Assembly (NCBI GenBank): GCA_035048485.1
Contig: CM068587.1
Coordinates: 43,709,842-43,773,841, forward strand
Length of the DNA stretch: 64,000 nt
Direction: 5' to 3'
Origin: Pteria penguin
Taxonomy: Eukaryota > Mollusca > Bivalvia > Pterioida > Pteriidae
The notes under the pieces are model-generated. The model was not told where the DNA came from, searched no databases, and worked only from the letters and a program-made list of their open reading frames with translations. Below are positions 21,311 through 31,405 of the stretch, in pieces; position 1 is the stretch's first letter, and each line of letters starts with the position of its first letter. The position numbers were made by a program, and so were the translations under genes.

Positions 21311-21995
21311 ATGAGTTATCGATACAGATTTAAGTTTTCTAACACGAATATGGATGAAAACAGTAGTGAAAATGAATCAGCAAGTGAAAGTTTAGATTTT
21401 GAAGATGAAGTGGACACTGAAACGGAAAATCAATCAAGTAGTGTTAGAAGTGAAGATGACAGTGAGATTGAAGGAAATAAAAATGACGGAGACGATAATG
21501 AGTATGAAGGTGATGATGATGAAGGTGATGATGAGGATGATGATGATGATGAAGGTGATGATGAGGAGGATGACGATGAAGGTGATGATGAGGAGGAGGA
21601 TGGTGACAATAATGACAGTGATGATGATTTTTGGGACCAAGCTGTAGACACAGTGTACAGGCATTTACAACCTAAATTTGACAAATCATTTTTTATCAGC
21701 AAAGAAGGAAAACAAATCAGTTCGCAATTTAGAAAAGTCAGTTTATACTAAACTAAAAGCACTCTATAGCGCTAGACTTCGAAAATATTATCTTACATTT
21801 TTAGCGCAAATGAATTTTTTGCGAAAAGACCCAACTCATAAACGCATCATGGAAACAGCTAAACGATTGCGTGATGAAGAGGATTATGGATATGGTGAAT
21901 CGCTTCACTATGCAGTGAAAAAAAGAAAATATTTGATAGATAAAAAACTTGAAGAGTATAGAGAACCTGAAGTTGAGAATGATGTCAACAAATGA
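21311..21995 (+). pseudogene. Acidic-protein gene, tandem copy 1 (5-bp deletion frameshift)
   Basis: An upstream start at 21311 or the copy-matched start at 21350 opens a Glu/Asp/Ser-rich protein with a long acidic block (about 40 residues almost all Asp, Glu and Gly) and then DFWDQAVDTVYRHLQPKF. A 5-bp deletion relative to copy 2, near 21690, shifts the frame and ends it at 21751. The remaining C-terminal part stays readable at 21678-21995 as a basic helical domain (LRKYYLTFLAQMNFLRKDP; RLRDEEDYGYGESLHYAVKK). An acidic N-terminus with a basic C-terminus suggests a DNA- or protein-binding role, but no named family is assigned. The position inside a Polinton-like element makes it element-encoded. 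Confidence 0.55.
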
Positions 21996-22671
21996 TACAG
22001 ATTTAAGTTTTCTAACACGAATATGGATGAAAACAGTAGTGAAAATGAATCAGCAAGTGAAAGTTTAGATTCTGAAGATGAAGTGGACACTGAAACGGAA
22101 AATCAATCAAGTAGTGTTAGAAGTGAAGATGACAGTGAGATTGAAGGAAATAAAAATGACGGAGACGATAATGAGTATGAAGGTGATGATGATGAAGGTG
22201 ATGATGAGGATGATGATGATGAAGGTGATGATGAGGAGGATGACGATGAAGGTGATGATGAGGAGGAGGATGGTGACAATAATGACAGTGATGATGATTT
22301 TTGGGACCAAGCTGTAGACACAGTGTACAGGCATTTACAACCTAAATTTGACAAATCATTTTATCGTTTATCAGCAAAGAAGGAAAACAAATCAGTTCGC
22401 AATTTAGAAAAGTCAGTTTATACTAAACTAAAAGCACTCTATAGCGCTAGACTTCGAAAATATTATCTTACATTTTTAGCGCAAATGAATTTTTTTGCGA
22501 AAAGACCCAACTCATAAACGCATCATGGAAACAGCTAAACGATTGCGTGATGAAGAGGATTATGGATATGGTGAATCGCTTCACTATGCAGTGAAAAAAA
22601 GAAAATATTTGATAGATAAAAAACTTGAAGAGTATAGAGAACCTGAAGTTGAGAATGATGTCAACAAATGA
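21994..22671 (+). pseudogene. Acidic-protein gene, tandem copy 2 (1-bp insertion frameshift)
   Basis: Direct repeat of 21321-21993, starting exactly where copy 1 ends, with offset 673 at the start and 676 at the end. The start is at 22023. Here the region that is deleted in copy 1 is intact, but an extra T in the T-run near 22490 shifts the frame and truncates the product at 22517. The C-terminal frame can be followed to a stop at 22669-22671. Copy 2 has one fewer GAT codon in the acidic block. The two copies carry different lesions, so neither is intact. Confidence 0.55.
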
Positions 22672-23163
22672 TGTCAAAAAATGATGGACTTTCTTTTAAT
22701 TTGGTTTTCTGATGCGATATCTTCATCTTTTCTGCCACCCTCCCATGTTAAGAAACACTAAAGTGACATAAGATGGCAAATCATACACGGATTTGATATA
22801 TGTTTATGTACTGATTTCATCACATGATCTTTTTATTATTCTTTTAAGAACATTCGTTCGTTTGAAAGTCTATGAATAAGATAGAAATGAATAAAAACTA
22901 TATTATTACAGCCTTCATGCTGTTATCTATTAATATCATCTTTATCAAGTTTTATACACACAAACATTGCATCAATAACTAATAAACAATTAATGTTCTA
23001 ACAAAGTTTCAGAATAACATGTCACATATACGGCTTTTAAAACATTTGATAGATTTGGAATTCACTTACTTTGTTGCGTACACCTGAAACAGACAGGATC
23101 AAAACAAAAAAGTTTCTGGATGTATCTGCATTTAAATGTTGGAACTGAGTAATAAGATATAAA
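22672..23163. other. Interior non-coding spacer of the Polinton-like element
   Basis: AT-rich, with no open frame or motif of note. It is probably the scar of the internal deletion or decayed genes. Confidence 0.4.
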
Positions 23164-23731
23164 ATGAAATACCAAACTTATAAAGGAATGAAGATTCATT
23201 TATTTGACGGTGTACCACACATTGCAAGGAAGGATATAAGAAGATACACGTTTATAAATTCAGTTTTTGAAAAGCGTGAAAATGGTCGTTATGTTTCTCT
23301 TAAAAAATTCACAGAAAATCGTAAAAAAAGTTTTAAAGCGTAAGTTCTACAATATTGTCAATCGTTTGATTTGGCATCGAAAGGGTATTCTTGGGAAATG
23401 GTATAATACCATGGCTCAAGTATTACATAGAGCTATAGTTGTGAAAGACTTGTATTCAGATTAAGGAAATATTCATTTGGACAGCAAATCAAGAAGTCCA
23501 GAATTTTCAAAGACTTAAGAAAGCGTATTAAACAAAATCAGAAATGCCCGGAATGTGAAACAATTGATTTGTATAAAACAACAGGACCATATGAATGTCA
23601 TATATGTGAGAATTGAATTTCTACATCTTGTAATAAAAAAGAACCGGAAATTTTAAGATGTAAAAACTGTACTTACAGTCGCAGATGTGAATTCTTTTAC
23701 CGATGTAGATACCCATATAAAAATGATATAT
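23164..23731 (+). pseudogene. Broken zinc-ribbon-type gene of the Polinton-like element
   Basis: Start at 23164. Three consecutive segments in different frames look like one decayed gene: a first basic segment to the stop at 23341-23343, a second at about 23343-23463, and a third from about 23462. The third holds two Cys pairs (CPEC and CHIC, 17 residues apart), an in-frame TGA near 23614, then CKNC followed by two more Cys. The paired CxxC pattern is that of zinc ribbons. The product is probably a small nucleic-acid-binding protein of the element. I do not recognise the family. The stop and two frame changes mean it is not functional. Confidence 0.45.
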
Positions 23732-23830
23732 GAAAATTGATAATTCAAAACGTGTTGAATACAATGTGAATTATTGTCCTGAACGAGTTGCGAGTACATT
23801 TTTGCACTGCTATATTATCTTCAAGTTTGA

Positions 23831-24061
23831 ATGATGTTGGTGAGTGATGCCACCCAAATGCCTTATCAAAGTTCACAGGTATTCGCCTGTATGCAGACAT
23901 TACTGCATCTCTTACCTATACCACAGATGTCGAAAGGTAACCAGATCCGACATGATGCAATGGTTCATGTTGTATCACTTAGCGATCCTGTCCAAGACAT
24001 AGAGGAAAGAGGGCATCGCTTGTATCATGTACCAATAAATCGAGAGAAGGTAATCCCATAG
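23831..24061 (+). other. Open frame of unknown status
   Basis: A 76-codon frame without recognisable motif, signal peptide or membrane segment. It is in the Polinton interior, after the broken zinc-ribbon gene. It may be chance. Confidence 0.2.
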
Positions 24062-24559
24062 AAGCACAGAATCACGTGTATCCAGCTTTGAACTGTGTTT
24101 TGATTTTTTTTTCTTACTCGTGATTGTATGCATTCAATTGTTCATTGTAGCTTTGAGTCACTATGTATTTTTAATATCTGTCGAGTATCCGAAATGACGA
24201 AACTTGGACGATGGAGACATCGCTCCGAGCCGTATGGCAAAGTTTAAACAAAGTAGTGAGACAGATATGATATATCATGTACCTTTGTCAGATTGATTAT
24301 GTACATATGCATTGTAAGTGAAGAACAAAGGAACGGTTTTTATCCTTGTTCCTCAAACTGTATTTGCAGAACAATAAAATTTTCGTCATTCACCTCGTCG
24401 TTTATCTTCTATTTCTCAAATCCAGTTCAAGGTTGTCAGTACAAAATCAAGATCAAGGTCGTCAGTACATAGTCGATGGACTTTGATCAAGTTCAGGGTC
24501 GTAAAGAGAACAAAGTCAATATTGTCGGTATAGATTTAAAAAACAAAAAACTAAAATTT
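24062..24559. other. Interior spacer before the right TIR
   Basis: No gene seen. It contains a short repeated phrase (AAGGTCGTCAGTACA and GGTTGTCAGTACA) at about 24430-24470. Confidence 0.4.
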
Positions 24560-26434
24560 GCAACACATCAATAATGTGCGTAAAGCGTGTATCGAACATT
24601 GTATAAATAATTATGCAAAACTGTGCAATGTGCTTGAAATGTGTATCGCACATTGTGTAAATGTGCAAAAATGTGCAAAGTGCTTCAAATGTGTATTGCA
24701 CATTGTGTAAATGTGCAAAAATGTGCAATGTGCTTGAAATGCGTATTGCACATTGTGTAAATGTGTTTGAAAAGTGCAATGTGCTTGAAACATTGTATGA
24801 GAAGTTAAAACTGAAATTGTCATATTTGTGTCACTTTTACGATGCATGGTTTTATGCATTTATGTCTATGTTGTATATAGAGAAGGTTCATCATTACGTT
24901 TCATATAGGTGTATTTGTCACCAATTCTGAATTCCATAGTTGTTTTTTTTTTTATGAACTACATTGTAGATTTGGCTTAAACTTTGTGTAAATGATGTAC
25001 TCAAGGTCCCCTACTAAAATTGTGTTCGGGATCCAGATTCCCTCAGGGGTGGATCCAGGGCGGGCCAAAAGTGCTAAAACGGTACCCTTCTTCAAACATC
25101 TTCTCCTTCAGAATCAGTACATAAATGGGGAAACTAATTGCATTTCAACAATCTATAAAAATGGGTTATCAAAAATAGTGTTCGGGGTTAAGATCCGTCA
25201 AATAGGCCTGACGTGGACTTCAAAATTTTAACCATACTTTCATATACCCACCACGCCACTTTTTATAACAGATATGGTTTCTTCATGGTGGAATTGATTA
25301 ACGTGCGCGATCAGAGTACCCACCACGCCACTTTTTATAACAGATATTGTTTCTTCATGGTGGAATTGATTAACGTGCGCGATCAGAGTAGTTCAAATAG
25401 CACTATATATGATAGGTCATAGACCAAAAGGTGTGTCGTAAACAGAGTATTTTACCAGAGCGAAACTATCAAAATGTTTCATTACATGACCTCAATATAA
25501 TATACAATATATTGGTGCAATTGTGATGTAGTTAACACTGAATCAGAATCGGTACTCACATAACTCTCATTACGGAATCATATTTATCTTTAAACATCAT
25601 TACACCAGATGATTGAACTCACGTACCTGTTTAAACCTTTTCAAATAAAACTCATATAACATCAGTAAATGATGATAGATATATGTGTTGGCAATGTAAA
25701 ATAATCTATTTCACCTCAACCAAATTTGTGTCAAAAGGTGTATTTTGACATGTCTTAACTGATCAAACTAATAGGTTTACTAGTACATAGTATAACTATC
25801 CATCACCACCAGTAATGTGCTAAATTCCTTAAATGATGATGAAGAAGATGTCATATTCAAATCATTTAATTTTAACTAACATTAAAAAAAGGGCAGAGGA
25901 ATTGCATGTTGTAAATTTGTTTGTTTTTCTATACATAGAGATTTTACCATGTGCCATTTGTGCTAATATTGCATGTGCCTTTACAGTTCAACAATTTACT
26001 TAGTAACATTTAGCTTCCCTATCACATGTTGTCAATAGATCACCATATATTTGAATTTAATTGACATCTTTTGTATTTGTTCCTTTTTTCTTGTTCAAGT
26101 TTTGTTATTGTCTCCATTGTGCCAATAAATATGAGACATGAAGTTTGATATTTTTTATTTTTTAAAACCTTGGGTTTTATACAGAAAAGTCTGCTAGAGC
26201 TGGCTCCTGGTGGCGTGGTAGGAGCTATATGTCTATACTGGCAGGAGCTTGCAGGAGCTATATGTCTATCCTGGCAGGAGCTATATGTGTATACTGCCAG
26301 GAGCCCACAGGAGCTATATGTCTATCCTGGCAGGAGCTATATGTGTATACTAACAGGAGCTCGCAAGAGCAGGCAGGAGCTCGCAGGAGCAGGCAGGAGC
26401 TCGCAGGAGCTAAAGCCCTTAAAACACCACTACT
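24560..26434 (-). repeat. Right terminal inverted repeat of the Polinton-like element
   Basis: Reverse complement of 19495-21075, with three length differences. These are a 72-bp tandem duplication (25245-25316 and 25317-25388), a right-only segment of about 170 bp (25543-25713) and extra GCAGGAGCTC units (26355-26410). Otherwise the arms read nearly the same base for base over long stretches, which suggests a fairly recent insertion or arm homogenisation. Confidence 0.85.
25245..25388 (+). repeat. 72-bp tandem duplication in the right TIR
   Basis: TACCCACCACGCCACTTTTT to the end of GATCAGAG occurs twice, at 25245 and 25317. The left TIR has it once. This is a post-insertion or arm-specific change. 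Confidence 0.85.
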
Positions 26435-26440
26435 GATAAT
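26435..26440 (+). repeat. Target-site duplication GATAAT (right)
   Basis: Identical to 19489-19494 and directly outside the ACTACT-reading right terminus of the element. Confidence 0.85.
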
Positions 26441-26734
26441 ATTCAACGTACACAAATATAAAAATACTACAAGTTTTCGTTGATCATAAACTTTCACAGT
26501 TATATGATCATATGTATCATTTTAACTTTTACGTTAAGTATTGTTTTTTTTATCTTTATTTCATTATTATTTTTTTTATCATTTATTTAGTTTTATTTTT
26601 ATTATTTCAGTTTTTTCAATTTTTTTTTTGCAAAAATTCGAAGGGAACTAATATGATTTAAAAAAGAATAATTATGGTCTTAATTTTATTTGAAACTCAA
26701 TTTTAATGGAAAAAAACCTTTATATATTTCATTC
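26441..26734. other. Interior of the DUF4806 unit, beyond the Polinton
   Basis: T-rich non-coding sequence that was continuous with 19488 before the Polinton inserted. On the minus strand it would lie upstream of the DUF4806-type exons and may have held their promoter. No motif is strong enough to name. Confidence 0.35.
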
Positions 26735-27375
26735 AATGGCCCATAATCGGACCGATGTTGTTATGCTGACGACGGTATATAATACTGGTTCTATCAATTA
26801 TACATGTATTGAGTTAGATATATTATAGACGTTAAGACTTTACATCATTTAATTATGTATATACATTGTATGCACGCATGATACAGTGTCTTTATTCGCT
26901 TAAAAATAATCTGTTTGATTAAAAAAAAAAGAACCAGGGTCGGGAATGTGTTCAAAACTATTTCAGTGGTACATAATATATAATTGAAATGTAAACAAAA
27001 TGTTTTACTAATGATGTCCGGCTAAAAACTTTGACAAAGGGCCAACATTGGACCGATGATGTATAAAACGACAAGTAAATTTATATAACTTAAACAATGG
27101 ACCATCATCGGACCAATGTTGTTTCGCCGATGCCGACAGTAGCCGCTCTTGCGATCTTATGCCGACGTTGGTCCAATGTAACCATGCTATCTGGGCTAAA
27201 ATTGATTTTTTTTTCTATAGAATATGAACGCTTCTTCATACAAACATATAGCATACACCAAAAGTTACGACTAAACAAGATCTATCGAATGGTGTTGCCT
27301 TTTTGAAATTATTCTGAAGATGAATAACTGAAAATCCAGATTTTCCAGTTTCCACAGTGAGTGGCGCGGACAGTA
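26735..27375 (-). repeat. Right inverted arm of the DUF4806-bearing unit
   Basis: Reverse complement of 16986-17530 with divergence, including the palindromic ATCGGACC/GGTCCAATG units (26740-26765, 27035-27180), TGCTATCTGG (27184-27193), and the outer AAATCCAGATTTTCC and GTGGCGCGGACAGT blocks. It shows the empty site for the 113-bp MITE of the left arm. Confidence 0.7.
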
Positions 27376-27904
27376 GACATGAGGCTTTCGGAAGAAATCT
27401 CGAATCCGACTTTACGGTAAATTCATGTCATCTGATTAATCGAATAAATAAATATTAAAACAATATACATGTAATGAGAAAGAAATATGTCATTGTGTTT
27501 CGAATCCGACGTTTCTCTAATCCGACTCCGACTCAGACTACTATTTTAGCGAGCTGTGCAAATGGCCGCCTAGCATAAACCTAAGCCTGAAAAGTTAAAG
27601 TATACAGTAGACTGGTAAGCTCAGCCTAAAGTATTTTGATCATAATCTTGAATGATTGTTGAATAACACTTAACTACTACTAGAACAATTTTCGGTTAAT
27701 TAGTTAGGATCATGTAAACTTGGCGGTCGAATTACTGGTGGACCAAGAACCGTTTCACCAAACGGCGTAACCCCGCCTAGGTTTAGTTTAGCGTAAAATA
27801 CCCGACTAGACTAGATTTTCATCTTTTTTTGGCGTTTCATCAAACAGCGTAACTTTACGATTACCTTAGATTTAGTCGAAACTCTACGTCAACCTCCTAC
27901 CTCT
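27376..27904. other. Non-coding, with CGAATCCGACT repeats
   Basis: Short repeated phrases (TCGAATCCGAC at 27402, 27500, 27517) and AAACGGCGTAAC/AACAGCGTAAC (27759, 27842). No gene is seen. Confidence 0.4.
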
Positions 27905-28240
27905 ACCAAGTGTTGTCGTAAATCAGGGGTGCATAGACTTGCCGGAAACACCGAAAATACCAATGGCAATGAATTTTAAAATAAATAAGATTTTCTTTAA
28001 AAGGAGATTAAATCACAAATACATTCCAAGTTTCAATAATAATGGATGGTATTTGGCTGAGTTATAGCAAATTGTATTTTACTATTTATTACTTCATATG
28101 TAATCAGTTTGCAGCCATTATGTATGCATCGCTGAATCTACCTGAGTTAACCTGTGATAGGATGTGCATTTCTAAATTACATGTTGTCTATGTGTCTACT
28201 GATATTATTCAATTATGCTACTATGTTATTTTTTATTTTT
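27905..28240 (+). repeat. Dispersed repeat, copy 1
   Basis: Similar over about 330 bp to the reverse complement of 34270-34640. Shared blocks include TAAATCAGTG/GGG..GCATAGACTT, AAAAGGAGATTAAATCACAAA and TTATAGCAAATTGTATTT, then GCAGCCATTATGTA. The open frame at 28042 lies in it and is not conserved between copies. Confidence 0.65.
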
Positions 28241-28300
28241 GCTATTTTCTCAAATGTTTTATATACACTATATTAGTGTTTTATCTAAAGCGAAATAGCA

Positions 28301-28372
28301 TGGCGCCGCGCCATGCCCTTTTTATGCTGCGCCATGCCCTTTTTCTGAGCGCCATGCCCTTATTTTCCCTAT
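28301..28372 (+). repeat. Minisatellite GCGCCATGCCCTTTTT
   Basis: Three to four near-perfect units of about 20 bp. A loosely related word (AGTGCCCTTTT) recurs at 30168-30232. Confidence 0.7.
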
Positions 28373-30663
28373 GTGATTATTTTATGAGACTAAAGAAGAT
28401 CAATCTTTGTTCACGTAATACGAAACCCTCAAAAAGATCGTTATTTACAGGGCCAGTATATTACGAATATCACTTCGGACATACCCTCTTTATAATTTGG
28501 TAACACTTTCCGTACATTACGTAATGGTCTAAGTCAGCTGTTTGACCCGCTAAATATCAGCCGTAACCTGTGTACTGCACTGTCTGCTACTTTTCAGGTG
28601 TTAATTGGGGCAATTTAATCAATGTTACCTTCTTATATTTAGATTACATCTTTACACGTACAGAGTTTGACATGGTTGTCTGAATGCCGAAATAGTAATT
28701 TTGCAGGTCAAATTCACATCTGTTATCAGTCAGATATTAAAGAAAATTAAAGGATGTTTGATCTTTAAAATCAATTATTCTAAGATTAAATGAAAAGTGA
28801 CTGGTTTACATAGCAGGTCACGATCGCTACCCATTTTAAATGCTTTACTTAATATCATTTAACTAATTTTCTCAATTTGACACCAAATATTTAAAGATCT
28901 ACTCTCCACATTTCCTCTGATAATTTTGAACATTGTTTAGTTATTCCGGCGAAGATGATATTTCAGAACATTTTTTTCATTTGATACAACAATATCATCA
29001 TAAGTAGTTGCAACAAGAGAGGCAACAAACACACGAAGTGTATTCACACTATCAGACATGTCGGTTTTTTACGATCAAACAGCTGAACAACATAACTGAT
29101 TATAAAACATGACTTTTTGGTATTTCTGGAATCAAGGGCTAAGTCCTTGCTAGAATCAATAGAATATCTACGATCTGTAAGTCAATAAATGTGAATGAAC
29201 ATTAACCATTATAATTTATTACTATTACTTAAGTACTTTGAGCTGAGACAATCATTTGGGCCAGCAACTTATTTACAAAGATCGTGGTATAAGGCAGTCA
29301 CAAAACTAAAGTAACTAATAACTTTAAGGGGACAGATACACTTTATATTTCCCATTATCAATGCTTCCAGCAATTTCCTCTAAGATTTTGAATTTGAATT
29401 ATTCAAACGTCGGTCACACATCCTTCCTGTAGCACCGAGATCCAGGAGTTTATTTGTGAAGGAAAATTGGGTGGATGTTGGAGGCTGAGGGAAATTTTTG
29501 TTTTGTTAGTAGCAAACTGTTTTCTTTATTTTCATCAAAGTATTGGTCAGGTTAATTAAAAATTTATATCAACCCAGAAATACAACTGCACATCAAGGAC
29601 TTATAAACTTGTTTATGTCTTTGTGCACATGCATACTTCTAGATCCCGCATAACATTTCGTTTAATAACACATTCTTTTCAGCTAAAATAATGGCATGTC
29701 ATTCAAATATTTAAGTTATGTAAAAAATAATGATACATTGTAAAGACTGTTCAAGGTACAATGACAAACTTGCAGTATCTCATGTTGCCAGTAATAGACA
29801 GAAGGGGCAGTGCTGGTCTTGGAGAAGTTTGAATAAATTTTTATGAACATGAAACAGTATAAGTTTACAAACTGGGAATTTATGCAATACTCAAAAGCAT
29901 ATAATTATTGCAATAATGTAATTGTAACAGATATTAAGTAATTATAGCTCCTACAACTGTGAAAAGGAATTTATTCTGAATAGAAGCTGGAATTCAGATT
30001 TTCAACCAAAGCAATGTTAAGGATTACAAATTACATCAAATTATCAATAACAATTGTCTTTTACATTTTCAAATATCATCTATGTAAATAAAACGAGGAA
30101 ATAATGCAATTTTAAACTAAATTTTTAAATATATTTGGTGACATTTAAAGTTGCTAAATTAAGTGCCCTTTTTACCAAATACCGCGTTAAAAAGTGCCCT
30201 TTTGATGTGGAAATTTGTGTGCCCTTTTGGAATCCTAGATTTAACACTACTATATACAGAATTGAATTACTTTGAAGTAACAATCGAAATGACATGGTGA
30301 CTATTCTTGATGTCGGACTGGTCACATGACCTAATTTGCAACGTATTTGTTGGGGGATAAGTCGCGGGATTTATCATTGCTGTCTACAAAGAATCCGATA
30401 TTTTGAAATCTTAATATTTTTGCAAAGTGCGGTCATATAAAATTCGAAGAAGGAAAGAGAGTCAATCGTCGTGAGATTCCTCCATGAATTTCAAAAGTTT
30501 TAAGACTCATTTAGCTCTTGTTCCATTATGGTCTATGATAAACACCGAGTTTATCCCCCAGGTCATCTTGGAATGTTTCAGGGATTATCTTTGTCTTTGT
30601 CTTTGGCGGACACTGCAAACATGACAAAGACAAACAATGTTTTATATATAAAGATAAAGCAGA
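28373..30663. other. Non-coding stretch, nothing recognised
   Basis: AT-rich sequence with no convincing gene, RNA or element boundary on either strand. It holds only the weak GTGCCCTTTT triplet at 30168-30232. Confidence 0.5.
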
Positions 30664-30907
30664 TACAGTACAGTCCAGGTGGAACTTAATTTGCCCACTG
30701 GTCACAGTGGACATTTCTAGAGTGGGCATTTAAAATGTCCACTGGACACAGTGGACATTCTTGTAAGAGTCAGTTAGAATTAACATACAGGTAAGTGGAC
30801 AGCTTGATAGCTCAGGTAAATGTCCACTCCTAATACCCACTGAAATTTCAGGTGGACTGCCCACTGTGGACAGTGGGCATTCAAAGTTCCATCCGGACTG
30901 TACTGTA
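30664..30907. mobile_element. TA-flanked MITE, 240 bp
   Basis: The left end CAGTACAGTCC (30666) and right end GGACTGTACTG (to 30905) are inverted and flanked by TA at 30664-30665 and 30906-30907. Inner GTCCACTG and CAGTGGAC words recur many times in both orientations, so the whole can fold into a branched hairpin. TA duplication and CAGT ends suggest a Tc1/mariner-mobilised MITE. Confidence 0.75.
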
Positions 30908-31405
30908 GATATACAAATGATAGATACGCTTATTTATTCAATCCATAATGAAGCAAAAAATAAAAATAAATAAGAAAAATAGCTTAGCTTAAAGATTATC
31001 TAAGCAGTAATGTCACAAACAGTATTCATTAAAAGCAGACCCTATCTCTTTGAAAAATCAAAAAATGAGAATTAACGAAGAGATTGTCCATACCAAATGG
31101 AACACGGATCTACATGAGTCTTTGCGGTGAATATCCCTTTGTCTCGTCAGGTACATAAAGAGTTGATATTCAAGCGATATATTACATAATTAGTTGCCCC
31201 CGTCCCGGTTATTACTACTACTAGGTAAAGGTATAGTTTATTAATCAACTGCCGTATAGCATAGCTATCGACAAGACTTCTACGTGCATGTACAAATTAA
31301 ATTGTGAGTGTTAAAAATTAACGGAACGGCGATAAGCTAAAGAGAATTACCTAGACTGCCTTTGGATTGATTGACAATGTGTCCGTCAAGTTAGAAATGG
31401 ATATA
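30908..31405. other. Non-coding, nothing recognised
   Basis: AT-rich spacer between two TA-flanked elements. No gene is seen. Confidence 0.45.

Larger units (their letters stand above)
19495..26434. mobile_element. Polinton/Maverick-like element, internally deleted, 6.94 kb
   Basis: Both ends read AGTAGTGGTGTTTTAAGGG inward, the flanks carry the 6-bp repeat GATAAT, and the TIRs are about 1.6 and 1.9 kb. The 5'-AG terminus, 6-bp target duplication and long TIRs are the structural hallmark of Polintons (Mavericks). Full elements are about 15-20 kb and encode protein-primed DNA polymerase B, retroviral-type integrase, packaging ATPase, protease and capsid proteins. None is recognisable in the 3.5-kb interior. 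What remains is a duplicated acidic-protein gene and a broken zinc-ribbon gene. This is probably a non-autonomous deletion derivative. The family call rests on the termini and not on protein hits. Confidence 0.72.

Noticed and set aside
21430..21702. Ser-rich minus-strand frames over 21430-21702 and 22103-22354
   Set aside because: Antisense shadows of the GAT/GAG-rich acidic-protein copies.
24661..24930. Frame reading CNVLEMRIAHCVNVFEK and its mirror at 20726-20917
   Set aside because: Lies wholly within the TIR array and its flank, with no recognised motif; a repeat artefact.
19495..26434. Integrated herpesvirus, adenovirus or parvovirus genome
   Set aside because: No viral core gene is recognisable, and the 5'-AG termini with a 6-bp target duplication fit Polinton/Maverick insertion better.
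28042..28503. 153-codon hydrophobic frame
   Set aside because: The first part lies in a dispersed repeat whose second copy does not keep the frame, and the later part crosses a GCGCCATGCCCTTTTT minisatellite.
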